From: Sulfurimonas sp. hsl 1-7
GTDB lineage: Bacteria > Campylobacterota > Campylobacteria > Campylobacterales > Sulfurimonadaceae
NCBI RefSeq assembly: GCF_030577135.1
Contig: NZ_JAUIRR010000005.1
Span: 64,113 to 128,112, forward strand
DNA: 64,000 bases
Direction: 5' to 3'
In this document: positions 1 through 7,821 of the stretch, in pieces
Layout: each line of letters starts with the position of its first letter
How positions within the stretch are numbered: position 1 is the first letter of the stretch
Notes under the pieces: generated by a model
What the model saw: the letters and a program-made list of their open reading frames with translations, nothing else
Told to the model about the DNA's origin: nothing
The model's database searches: none
Translations under genes and position numbers: made by a program

Positions 1-1275
1 AATAGAGACCTAGAAGTATTATGGCATCCTTGTACACAGATGAAAGATCACGAGACTTTACCTCTTATACCTATAAAAAAAGCTTATGGAGTATATCTTG
101 AAGATTTTGAAGAAAATAAATACATAGATGCAGTGAGTTCTTGGTGGGTAAATATATTTGGACATACAAATAAATATATAAATTCTAAAATAAAAGAGCA
201 GTTAGATACATTAGAACATGTTATTTTAGCAGGGTTCACACATGAACAGGTGATCAGACTTTCAGAAAGGCTTGTAAAACTTACTCCAAAAGGGCTTGAT
301 AAATGTTTCTATGCGGATAACGGTTCATCTGCAGTGGAAGTTGCTTTAAAGATGAGTTACCATGCAAACTTGAATGACGGAAAAAACAAACCGCTGTTTG
401 TATCACTGACAAACTCGTATCACGGTGAGACGATCGGAGCACTGAGTGTCGGAGATGTTGAATTGTATAAAGATACATATAAGCCTCTATTAATTCAATC
501 TATCCAAACGCCTGTACCCAAAGATATGTCGATTGAAGCAGCGCGTGAAGCAGCAGATGCATTTGAAAAATTATGTCAAGAACGTTCTGATGAGATCAGT
601 GCCATTATATTAGAACCTCTTATACAAGGGGCTGGGTATATGCATATGTATCATCCGGAATTTTTAGTGTTTGTACGTGATATCTGTAACCGTTATGATG
701 TTCATCTTATCGCCGATGAAGTTATGGTTGGGTTTGGTAGAACAGGGGAGTTGTTTGCATGTGACGTTGCGGGAATCTCACCTGATTTTATTGTACTTTC
801 AAAAGGATTAACAGGTGGTTATCTACCTTTATCTGTCGTACTCACATCAAATGAAATCTATATGAAGTTCTATTGTGATTATAATGAATATAAAGCTTTC
901 TTACACTCCCATTCATATACCGGAAATGCACTGGCTTGTGCAGCTGCTAATGCAACCTTAGATATATTTGAAAATGAAAATATTATAGAGAAGAACAGAG
1001 TACTTAGTGAGCATATGTCAAGACGATTGCAGGAGTTTGAAACACTTGAAAATGTTGCAAGTATTAGACAAACGGGGATGGTGTGTGCCGTAGAACTTAA
1101 AGGATATACTACAGAAGACAGGATAGGGTTAAAAGTCTATGATTACGGTTTGAAAAACGGTGTGCTGCTTCGTCCTTTAGGACATGTGGTATATTTCATG
1201 CCTCCATATATCCTGACTCAAGAGGAGTGTGACAAGATGTTCGATATAGCACTAGAGGCTGTGAAGTCACTCTAG
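1..1275 (+). CDS. bioA: Adenosylmethionine-8-amino-7-oxononanoate aminotransferase (5' partial)
   Basis: PLP-dependent class III aminotransferase of biotin synthesis: it moves the amino group of S-adenosylmethionine onto 8-amino-7-oxononanoate to give 7,8-diaminopelargonate. The reading frame is open from base 1 and reads NRDLEVLWHPCTQMKDHE, the family's N-terminal LWHPxTQM motif, so the gene begins outside the window and the ATG at 40 is internal. SSWWVNIFGH, the DEVMVGFGRTG segment (Asp binds the pyridine nitrogen) and the PLP lysine in LSKGLTGGY (codon 802-804) are all present. It is convergent with the next gene, and the two stop codons overlap by 4 bp. Biotin made here would serve the biotinylated OadA at 25.8 kb. 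The family is clear; the exact N-terminus is not visible. Confidence 0.95.
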   Translation, partial: NRDLEVLWHPCTQMKDHETLPLIPIKKAYGVYLEDFEENKYIDAVSSWWVNIFGHTNKYINSKIKEQLDTLEHVILAGFTHEQVIRLSERLVKLTPKGLDKCFYADNGSSAVEVALKMSYHANLNDGKNKPLFVSLTNSYHGETIGALSVGDVELYKDTYKPLLIQSIQTPVPKDMSIEAAREAADAFEKLCQERSDEISAIILEPLIQGAGYMHMYHPEFLVFVRDICNRYDVHLIADEVMVGFGRTGELFACDVAGISPDFIVLSKGLTGGYLPLSVVLTSNEIYMKFYCDYNEYKAFLHSHSYTGNALACAAANATLDIFENENIIEKNRVLSEHMSRRLQEFETLENVASIRQTGMVCAVELKGYTTEDRIGLKVYDYGLKNGVLLRPLGHVVYFMPPYILTQEECDKMFDIALEAVKSL

Positions 1276-1865
1276 TTTAGTTCTAAATCGATACTATTGT
1301 TATTATCGAGCATCAATAGTCTACAGCTTTTTTCCAAGATGGCAAGTTTTTTTGCCATCTCATGGATATCTCTGTTGTAAGCATACACCCCATATCCGCG
1401 TATAATCATAATATTAGTGTTATTTGTTTGAAAATAGTAAGGGATCTCACTTCTTGCACGATCATACCAGTCTTCAAACTGTTTAGGATCGTATATTTCA
1501 ATATTTCCGAGTACTTTGTGTCCAAAATAATCTTTTGGAGAGATTATGTTGTGGTAGAGTGAGTATGCAGTGGTAAACTGTGGCATAGAGAAACAGATGA
1601 ATTTTGCATCAGATATTTTTGAGTAGATATTTTGATGGATATCGGCATCTATACTTGCCTGGTGCCATCTGTAATCTTTTTTAAAATAAAGCTCTATTAA
1701 TGCATTTTCATCAAGATCATCAAAAACAGCCTCTTTTGTATTTATTAAAAAACGTCCCGATTCAGTTTTTGCTGAAAGGGAACCGTGGTAGATCCCGAAG
1801 AAATCCTTTCTAAACATAGAAAGAGATAAAGAGGAGAGCTTGCGTTTGAGATGATCTTTATTCAT
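1272..1865 (-). CDS. Degenerate class II aldolase/adducin-like protein
   Basis: 197 aa with the outline of a class II aldolase (FucA/AraD) fold: GSLSAKTESGRFLI near residues 28-41 matches the usual GNxSxR...G start, ASIDADIHQNIY (70-81) matches the PSSE...H..iY segment, and IMIIRGYGVYAY (152-163) matches the nHGvvvvG segment. The residues that should hold the metal are gone: by alignment to FucA the three zinc histidines become Phe92, Met94 and Tyr158, and the catalytic Glu becomes Asp73. It is therefore unlikely to be a metal-dependent aldolase; a binding or structural role, or another chemistry, is possible. It lies 52 bp downstream of dnaJ on the same strand and is probably co-transcribed with it. 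The Shine-Dalgarno AAGG is 9 bases upstream of the ATG. The fold assignment is by eye. Confidence 0.7.
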   Translation of the reverse strand: MNKDHLKRKLSSLSLSMFRKDFFGIYHGSLSAKTESGRFLINTKEAVFDDLDENALIELYFKKDYRWHQASIDADIHQNIYSKISDAKFICFSMPQFTTAYSLYHNIISPKDYFGHKVLGNIEIYDPKQFEDWYDRARSEIPYYFQTNNTNIMIIRGYGVYAYNRDIHEMAKKLAILEKSCRLLMLDNNNSIDLELN

Positions 1866-1868
1866 TGT

Positions 1869-1920
1869 TAGACCTTTTTATAACTTCTAAAATTTGTCAG
1901 TAAACTATACAAGAGGTCTA
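1869..1920 (-). promoter_or_regulatory. Inverted repeat joining the dnaJ stop codon to the next gene's ribosome-binding site
   Basis: On the minus strand TAGACCT (1920-1914, beginning exactly at the dnaJ TAG stop) is complementary to AGGTCTA (1875-1869), which contains the Shine-Dalgarno of the aldolase-like gene. Pairing would hide that site until a ribosome reaches the dnaJ stop, which suggests translational coupling. The stem is only 7 bp with a 38-nt loop, so this is a suggestion. Confidence 0.3.
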
Positions 1921-3042
1921 CTTAAACCAACTTTTCATTTTATCGATTACTGAATCGAGTACACCTTCATGCGGTTTTGACTCAACTCCGAAAGACTCTT
2001 GAAGTTTGTTTAATAACTCTAATTGCTCATCATTTAATTTACTTGGATACTGGAGGTTGATAACGGCAATTAAGTTCCCTTTACCATGTCCGTGAACATC
2101 CTCTATACCTTCACCTCTAAAAGTGTATCTTTGTTTATCACGAGTACCGTACTCAAGTTTTAACTCCAGTTCACCTGTAAGTGACGGGATTGTAAGGGTA
2201 TCACCTTTGATCGCTTGAGTAAAAAATACAGGGATTTCGATATAAACATCATTATCATCACGGATAAAGTGTTTGTCGGGCTGTACGTCAAAAGTTACGT
2301 AAAGATCACCGCGGTTTCCTCTTTTACCTATGTTACCTTTACCTGAAACTCTCAGTCTGTTACCAGAATCTATACCTTGAGGTACTTTAATAGAAATACT
2401 CTCTTTTACAGTTTTATATCCATCACCTTTACATGTTGAACATCTTTCAGTCGCTGCACTTCCCGTACCGTTACAGTGTGGACATGTTTGAGAGAAAGTC
2501 ATAAAACCTTGTTTCATAAACACTTGGCCTTGTCCCCCACAATGTGGACAAGTTGAAAGTTTTCCATCTTTTGCACCTGTGCCGTTACAATCACCACAAG
2601 CATCTTTATAAGAGTAGTTGATCTCTTTTTCACATCCAAAAACAGCTTCTTGGAAAGTTATTTTCATATCTATATTCATATCAAGCGGATATTTGTCCAT
2701 ATCGGCCGGGTTTCTTCTGCGAGAACGACTGCCTCCGCCAAATCCGCTAAACATCTCTTCAAAGATAGCACCGAGATCGTCAAAGCCGCCAGATGAGCGT
2801 GAGCCTCCACCCATCCCAGAAAGACCCTCTTTACCGTATCTGTCATAGATACTTCTTTGTTGTTCATCGCTTAAACACTGGTATGCTTCATTACAAAGCT
2901 TGAACATTTTTTCCGCTTCATCGTCTCCGGGATTTTTATCTGGATGGTATTTTTTTGCCATCTTTCTATAAGCTTTTTTGATCTCTGCCTTATCTGCAGT
3001 TTGTGATATTTCTAAAATCTCATAATAGCTTAACTCTTCCAT
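1918..3042 (-). CDS. dnaJ: Chaperone protein DnaJ
   Basis: Type I (class A) Hsp40 co-chaperone that delivers unfolded clients to DnaK and stimulates its ATPase. 374 aa with the full domain set: J domain with the HPD motif at 33-35, a Gly-rich linker with a GFGGGSR stretch (about 75-110), a zinc-binding domain with four CxxCxGxG repeats (CGDCNGTG, CPHCGGQG, CPHCNGTG, CSTCKGDG; about 148-210), then the two beta-sandwich client-binding domains. The start is supported by AGGA six bases before the ATG. It stands alone, without dnaK/grpE, followed by the aldolase-like gene. A TATAAT -10 box lies at 3076-3071 on the minus strand, and a dyad related to the htpG operator covers its upstream region. 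Confidence 0.97.
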   Translation of the reverse strand: MEELSYYEILEISQTADKAEIKKAYRKMAKKYHPDKNPGDDEAEKMFKLCNEAYQCLSDEQQRSIYDRYGKEGLSGMGGGSRSSGGFDDLGAIFEEMFSGFGGGSRSRRRNPADMDKYPLDMNIDMKITFQEAVFGCEKEINYSYKDACGDCNGTGAKDGKLSTCPHCGGQGQVFMKQGFMTFSQTCPHCNGTGSAATERCSTCKGDGYKTVKESISIKVPQGIDSGNRLRVSGKGNIGKRGNRGDLYVTFDVQPDKHFIRDDNDVYIEIPVFFTQAIKGDTLTIPSLTGELELKLEYGTRDKQRYTFRGEGIEDVHGHGKGNLIAVINLQYPSKLNDEQLELLNKLQESFGVESKPHEGVLDSVIDKMKSWFK

Positions 3043-3070
3043 TTTTATCCTATATATACGTTTTGGTGGA

Positions 3071-3076
3071 ATTATA
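3071..3076 (-). promoter_or_regulatory. -10 box of dnaJ
   Basis: TATAAT on the minus strand, which would start transcription near 3064 and give a leader of about 22 bases containing the dnaJ ribosome-binding site. There is no recognisable -35. Confidence 0.5.
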
Positions 3077-3088
3077 TCGTTTTTTCCT

Positions 3089-3111
3089 AACTTTAAATTG
3101 AGACTAAAGTT
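3089..3111. promoter_or_regulatory. Dyad in the dnaJ-mltA divergent region (possible heat-shock operator)
   Basis: AACTTTA, 9 bases, TAAAGTT. The right half reads ACTAAAGTT, identical to the right half of the perfect dyad upstream of htpG (21765-21773). It covers the expected -35 area of dnaJ and the -35 hexamer of mltA, a position from which a repressor could block both promoters. Spacing differs by two bases from the htpG dyad, so it is weaker evidence for the same regulator. Confidence 0.4.
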
Positions 3112-3126
3112 GCATAACTATATAAT
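3098..3126 (+). promoter_or_regulatory. Sigma-70 promoter of mltA, placed for a leaderless transcript
   Basis: TTGAGA (3098-3103), a 17-base spacer, then TATAAT (3121-3126), six bases before the mltA ATG. Both hexamers and the spacer are close to ideal. The predicted start of transcription falls at or next to the ATG, and no Shine-Dalgarno is seen. Confidence 0.6.
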
Positions 3127-3132
3127 CCTTTT

Positions 3133-4218
3133 ATGAATAGAGCTATAGTTTTAATTATTATCACAACACTGTTTTTTGGATGTTCTCAAAAAAATCTCAA
3201 GCAAGAGGTTGAAGTGATGCAAAAAAGTAGTTTTGATGCATTACCTCAAAGTTTTACCAATGAGGATTTTCAAAATGTTTTAGAACTTTTTCAAGAGAAT
3301 TGTCAAGCAAAAAGAACACTGAAGCTTTATCCTAAGTTATGTGAAAAATCTTTAGAAGTTGAGAATCCGAGAAACTTTATATTGCAAAACTTTCAGCCTT
3401 ATAAGTTAAACAATGAAAAGGGCGAGGGGTTATTAACAGGATATTATTTAGCAAGTATAAACGGTTCTTTGGAAAAAACAGATGTTTATAAATATCCGGT
3501 CTATAAAACACCGGTAGATTTGGTAAGTGTTAATCTCTCTGAAATCTATCCCGAATTAAAACATTACAGACTTCGCGGCCGCCTGGTTGAGGGCAAAGTG
3601 ATCCCTTACTATAGCAGATCGGAAGCTGAAAATATAGAAGCTCCCGTACTTTGTTACTGTGATTCTAAAATAGATAAGTTCTTTTTGGAGATTCAAGGTT
3701 CCGGAAAAGTGTATCTTGATGATAACACTACCATGTACATAGGATACGATAATCAAAACGGCCGTAAGTATAAGGCGATCGGAAGATATCTGGTAGCTCA
3801 GGGTGAGATGAAAATAGAAGATGTATCGATGCAGAGTATAAGAGCCTGGCTTGAATCTCATCCCAAACGTATTGATGAAGTATTAAACTATAACGATTCA
3901 ATGGTGTTTTTTAGAAAAAAAGCAAAAGGGGCGTACGGGGCACTCGGCATAAAACTTACACCCATGCGCTCGGTTGCAGTCGATCGTAAATATATAAAAT
4001 TGGGATCTATGTTATACTTAGATGCTGATTTAGAGGATAGAAAAATTAGCAAAATTGTCTTTGCACAAGATACCGGTGGAGCGATTAAAGGGAGTGTAAG
4101 AGCCGACTTTTTTACAGGCTTCGGAACAGAAGCCGAGGAGCTTGCCGGTAAGTTAAAGGCACCGCTGAAATTATGGGTATTTTTACCAAAAGAAGAGAAA
4201 AAAGAGAGAGATGAATAG
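3133..4218 (+). CDS. mltA: Membrane-bound lytic murein transglycosylase A (MltA family lipoprotein)
   Basis: Peptidoglycan-cleaving lytic transglycosylase that releases 1,6-anhydromuramyl products. 361 aa. The N-terminus is a lipoprotein signal ending in LFFGCSQ, so Cys17 should be lipidated. The MltA barrel domain (GLLTGYY..., YPVYKTPVDLV, LRGRLVEGKVIPYYSRSEAE, FFLEIQGSGKV) covers about 95-240, and the C-terminal 3D domain carries AVDRKYIKLGSMLYLD and FAQDTGGAIKG, with the catalytic Asp of the DTGGAIKG motif present. The tail of the gene overlaps recR by 8 bp, so mltA-recR-pldA read as one transcript. Its promoter suggests a leaderless mRNA. Confidence 0.92.
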   Translation: MNRAIVLIIITTLFFGCSQKNLKQEVEVMQKSSFDALPQSFTNEDFQNVLELFQENCQAKRTLKLYPKLCEKSLEVENPRNFILQNFQPYKLNNEKGEGLLTGYYLASINGSLEKTDVYKYPVYKTPVDLVSVNLSEIYPELKHYRLRGRLVEGKVIPYYSRSEAENIEAPVLCYCDSKIDKFFLEIQGSGKVYLDDNTTMYIGYDNQNGRKYKAIGRYLVAQGEMKIEDVSMQSIRAWLESHPKRIDEVLNYNDSMVFFRKKAKGAYGALGIKLTPMRSVAVDRKYIKLGSMLYLDADLEDRKISKIVFAQDTGGAIKGSVRADFFTGFGTEAEELAGKLKAPLKLWVFLPKEEKKERDE

Positions 4219-4780
4219 TTCATTAGATAAATTTAACCGTTTAGTTGATGCCCTCCAAGAGTTACCCACTATCGGAAAAAAATCAGCTACACGACTTGCA
4301 TATTTTATGATCATGAACGATACATATGCAGGGATGAAGATAGCCCATGCTATCGAAGATGCTCTGGGTTCTTTAAAGAAATGCAGAATATGCGGCGGGA
4401 TGAGTGAAGATGAGATCTGCCATATCTGTTCAGATGAAAATCGTGATACTACTTTGCTATGTATGGTCGAAAACGCAAAAGATATTTTACTGCTTGAAGA
4501 GAACGGTCTTTTTGAAGGGAAGTATTTTGTTTTAGAAAGTTTAGAGGAGTTGAGTGTCTCTCATTTAGAAGATATAGTGAAAAACGGGGTGGAAGAGATC
4601 TTGTTTGCCCTTACACCTTCTATTGCAAACGATGCAGTGATTTTATATATTGAAGATAAGTTAAGCCACTATAATGTCCATTTCTCGAGAATTGCTCAGG
4701 GTGTTCCAACCGGAGTTAGTTTGGAAAATATCGATCTTTTATCTTTAACAAGAGCTTTAGAGGATAGGGTGAGAGTATAA
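4211..4780 (+). CDS. recR: Recombination mediator protein RecR
   Basis: DNA-binding ring protein of the RecF(OR) pathway that helps load RecA at gaps. 189 aa, slightly shorter than the usual 195-200. It has the N-terminal helix-hairpin-helix (LQELPTIGKKSATRLAYF, 15-32), a C4 zinc finger (Cys58, 61, 70, 73) and a Toprim domain with LLCMVENAKDILLLE. The C-terminal segment IAQGVPTGVSLENIDLLSL matches the conserved RecR tail, with the second residue of the usual GxPxG pattern kept. It overlaps mltA by 8 bp, and the next gene starts at the following base, so translation is probably coupled. Confidence 0.95.
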   Translation: MNSSLDKFNRLVDALQELPTIGKKSATRLAYFMIMNDTYAGMKIAHAIEDALGSLKKCRICGGMSEDEICHICSDENRDTTLLCMVENAKDILLLEENGLFEGKYFVLESLEELSVSHLEDIVKNGVEEILFALTPSIANDAVILYIEDKLSHYNVHFSRIAQGVPTGVSLENIDLLSLTRALEDRVRV

Positions 4781-5599
4781 ATGAAATATATACTGGTATT
4801 ACTTCTTGTTTGCAATGCACTTTTAGCAGAAGAGGATCTTAGAGATGAACAATGGTTTAGCGGTTCAGACTTAGAAGCATACAAAGTAAACTATTTTTGT
4901 CCGGCTTCCTATAGAGACAAAAGTTATACTTCTTTTATAAAAGATACGGAATATAAACATACTGAGGTTGAAGTCCAGATCAGTATTAAATATAATGTTG
5001 CAAAAAATATATTTGGTTTAGGGGGAAAATATTATGCCTCATACTCTCAACATGCATTTTGGCAGCTTTATACAACTTCAAAACCTTTTCGTGAAAATAT
5101 ATATAACCCGGAACTATTTGCACGCTACGATATAAAAAGCTTGAATATAGAACACCTAGATAGCCTGCAACTCGGATATGAACACCAATCTAACGGAAAT
5201 CCGGATACTACATATACGACAGTAGACGGAGAAGCAATCGGTAATATCTCAAGGGGGATAAATACTCTTTACGCAACTGTAGGGTTGATACATGGAAATC
5301 TGCATACGGATTTAAGAGTTTGGTATCCTATTTTTTCATTAGAAGATAATCCTGATATTATGGATTATATAGGTTACACAGGTTTAGGTGTAAAATACTT
5401 CGCCGGTGAAGAAGTGTTTTCAATGGATCTAAGAGGAAATTTAGCGACAAAAAAGGGTTCTGTCGAAGTGGCTTATGCATATCCGGTTGGACGTGCAGTT
5501 AATCTCTACTTTAAAGTTTTTAGCGGTTATACAGAAACTTTAATCGACTATAAAAATTATGTCAATAAGTTTTCTATAGGTTTTAGTTTCTCAAGATAA
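4781..5599 (+). CDS. pldA: Outer membrane phospholipase A1
   Basis: Outer-membrane beta-barrel phospholipase (OMPLA) that hydrolyses phospholipids appearing in the outer leaflet. 272 aa with a signal peptide cleaved after LLA (about residue 16). The catalytic triad is recognisable: GYEHQSNG holds His135 and Ser137, and SRGINTLY holds Asn161, as in E. coli His142-Ser144-Asn156. KPFRENIYNPELF (101-113) is the conserved family signature. The protein ends in FSF-Ser-Arg, so an aromatic barrel-end signature lies two residues from the terminus. It starts one base after the recR stop. The gene on the other side is convergent, with a 4-base gap and no separate terminator. Confidence 0.9.
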   Translation: MKYILVLLLVCNALLAEEDLRDEQWFSGSDLEAYKVNYFCPASYRDKSYTSFIKDTEYKHTEVEVQISIKYNVAKNIFGLGGKYYASYSQHAFWQLYTTSKPFRENIYNPELFARYDIKSLNIEHLDSLQLGYEHQSNGNPDTTYTTVDGEAIGNISRGINTLYATVGLIHGNLHTDLRVWYPIFSLEDNPDIMDYIGYTGLGVKYFAGEEVFSMDLRGNLATKKGSVEVAYAYPVGRAVNLYFKVFSGYTETLIDYKNYVNKFSIGFSFSR

Positions 5600-5603
5600 A
5601 AGT

Positions 5604-6395
5604 TTAATAGAGAAAGCTTTTTTGCATCTGCTCTTTGATATCCTCTTTTTTCAGGGCAAAGTTTGTAAATAACTCATTAGCAAGTACCCCTTGTCCTAAA
5701 AGCATATCTACACCGTCTTTAAAAGGGATTTTCTTCTCTTGTGAGAGTTGTAAAAAAGGTGTTAGTTTTCCGTAGATAGCATCAGCTGCATAACGTGTAT
5801 GGCTAAGGATATCTTCGATCATCTCTTTTGGAGCCGGAAGATTATTATCAGATAAACCCGCACTGGTTGTATTGACTACAAGATCAAACTCTGAGACTTT
5901 AAAGTCATCCCATGTAAAGACTTTACATCCAATAGAGCTGAAAAACTCAAGACGTCCTGCAGAACGGTTTAGAACACTAACATCTAAACCTTCTTCGAGA
6001 AACTTCATACTAAGTGCTTTTGCAGTACCGCCTGCACCGATAATAAGTACTTTTTTGATGTTTTTAAACTCTTCAATGCTAAACATAAAACCGTCTGCAT
6101 CGGTATTATAACCGATCAGCTTACCGTTTTCATTGATCAAAGTATTTACAACACCTACTTTTTGTGCAAAGCCTCTTACTTCATCACACGCTGCATAGGC
6201 TGCCTCTTTATGCGGAACAGTTACATTTGCACCGCTTAGTTTGAGATCGAAAAAAGTTTCTTTGAGTTTTTCACCGTCTAATAAGTGAGTGCGAGTATAG
6301 CACCCTTCGTAGCCCATGTTTTTAAAAACAGTGTTGTGCATTAAAGGGCTTCGTGAGTGGGAAACCGGATTGCCGAATATAGAAAAAAGTTGCAT
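5604..6395 (-). CDS. aroE: Shikimate dehydrogenase (NADP+)
   Basis: Fourth step of the shikimate pathway: reduction of 3-dehydroshikimate to shikimate. 263 aa. Shikimate-binding SRSPLMHN (14-21), the catalytic lysine in NVTVPHKE and the aspartate of GYNTDADG are in place; the NADPH site IIGAGGTAKAL and the NRSAGR loop follow. The C-terminal GVDMLLGQG motif is intact. The start ATG overlaps the trpE stop as TGATG, so the two genes are translationally coupled. Together with the class II DAHP synthase at 15.8 kb and trpE this gives part of a tryptophan/chorismate supply. Confidence 0.96.
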   Translation of the reverse strand: MQLFSIFGNPVSHSRSPLMHNTVFKNMGYEGCYTRTHLLDGEKLKETFFDLKLSGANVTVPHKEAAYAACDEVRGFAQKVGVVNTLINENGKLIGYNTDADGFMFSIEEFKNIKKVLIIGAGGTAKALSMKFLEEGLDVSVLNRSAGRLEFFSSIGCKVFTWDDFKVSEFDLVVNTTSAGLSDNNLPAPKEMIEDILSHTRYAADAIYGKLTPFLQLSQEKKIPFKDGVDMLLGQGVLANELFTNFALKKEDIKEQMQKSFLY

Positions 6396-7804
6396 CAGTT
6401 TTTATCTAAGTCCTCTAAAGAGTGGATAAGTGCTCCGAGTTTGTTTTTTACTTCAAGATACTCTAACTCATCGATACTGTCGGCAACAACACCTGCACCA
6501 GCTTGTAGTACCACTTTTTCAGGTTTTACAAGGGCAGTTCTAATTGTAATGGCACTATCCATATTCCCGTCAAACCCGAAGTAACCTATACTTCCACTGT
6601 AAAAACCGCGTTTAAGTCCCTCATACTCGGCAATAAGCTCCATTGCACGAATTTTTGGTGCTCCCGTCATTGTCCCTGCCGTGAATGTTGCCATAAAAAG
6701 GTCAAACATATCTTTATCTTCTTGAAGTTCGGCTACAACATCAGATACGATATGCATAACGTGAGAATAACGTTCAATATGCATCATATTCTCAACTTTT
6801 ACGCTTCCTGTCTTTGCTACACGTCCAACATCGTTACGACCTAAATCGATAAGCATAAGGTGTTCAGCTAACTCTTTTGGATCAGCTAAGAGCTCCTCTT
6901 CAAGTTCCTTGTCGCGCTCTTTTGTTTTACCGCGTTTTCTAGTACCTGCAATAGGGCGGAGCAATAATTCACCCTCATCAAGTCTTACCATAACTTCAGG
7001 TGAAGAACCCACGATACTAAAATCTTCGTACTCCATTAAAAACATATATGGAGATGGATTTTTTGCACGTAAAATTCGGTAAAAACTAAATGGATCAACT
7101 TTGATGTTTCTTGTAAAGCGGTTTGTCATAAGGATCTGAAAAACATCACCCGATTTAATCATCTCTTTTGATTTCGCGATCATATCAAAGAACTTCTCTT
7201 TAGTATGGGCAAAACTTCCCTTGTCATCACCGATATTGTGTACACGGTGTTTATATACGTAAGTTGATTTGAGATGGTTTTCAAGATCATCAAACTGCTT
7301 TGCATAATCTTCTAAAGTAGAAACAAGTGTTATCTTGTTGTTTTTATGTGAATAGACAAGTACCATTTTCGGCAGAATCAGGTCAAGATCGGGAGTATCT
7401 AGCTCATCTTCAAGATTATCCATATAAGGCTTGAGAACAGGTTCAAACACTTTTACCATATCGTAACCGATGTAACCGATAAAACCGTCTACATAACCGA
7501 TATTAAGTTCTCTTGCTATCTCTTTATAGATTGAAGAGTCTATCTTTGCATAATAGTTTTTTAAAAATGTAAAAGGGTTCTCATCTTTTGTATGTTTAGT
7601 GCCGTTTTGATCAGTATAAACTGTTTGATCATTAATATACTGTAATCTTTCTCTTGCACCTATACATATAAAGCTGTAATTACCTTCGCTTTGACTGGCA
7701 CTTTCAAATAAATATGTAATCTCACCCTCAAAAAATTCTTTTATTTTTGAATAGACCGCTATGGGTGCTAGCTGGTCTAACGTAAACTGTTTATTATGTA
7801 TCAA
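6395..7804 (-). CDS. trpE: Anthranilate synthase component I family protein
   Basis: Chorismate-utilising enzyme; as TrpE it makes anthranilate using ammonia from a TrpG subunit not in this window. 469 aa. The N-terminal half has an LFESAS motif close to the LLESAE tryptophan-feedback motif. The catalytic half carries IAGTRKRGKTKERD, LIDLGRNDVGRVA, SHVMHIVSDV, TFTAGTMTGAPKIRAM and RGFYSGSIGYFGFDG, all standard for the family. The start is TTG, with AGG eight to ten bases upstream. Aminodeoxychorismate synthase (PabB) is the nearest alternative, but length and the N-terminal motif favour TrpE. It lies between the SPOR gene and aroE. Confidence 0.88.
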   Translation of the reverse strand: MIHNKQFTLDQLAPIAVYSKIKEFFEGEITYLFESASQSEGNYSFICIGARERLQYINDQTVYTDQNGTKHTKDENPFTFLKNYYAKIDSSIYKEIARELNIGYVDGFIGYIGYDMVKVFEPVLKPYMDNLEDELDTPDLDLILPKMVLVYSHKNNKITLVSTLEDYAKQFDDLENHLKSTYVYKHRVHNIGDDKGSFAHTKEKFFDMIAKSKEMIKSGDVFQILMTNRFTRNIKVDPFSFYRILRAKNPSPYMFLMEYEDFSIVGSSPEVMVRLDEGELLLRPIAGTRKRGKTKERDKELEEELLADPKELAEHLMLIDLGRNDVGRVAKTGSVKVENMMHIERYSHVMHIVSDVVAELQEDKDMFDLFMATFTAGTMTGAPKIRAMELIAEYEGLKRGFYSGSIGYFGFDGNMDSAITIRTALVKPEKVVLQAGAGVVADSIDELEYLEVKNKLGALIHSLEDLDKN

Positions 7805-7821
7805 TTTTGAGCCTGTAAAAA

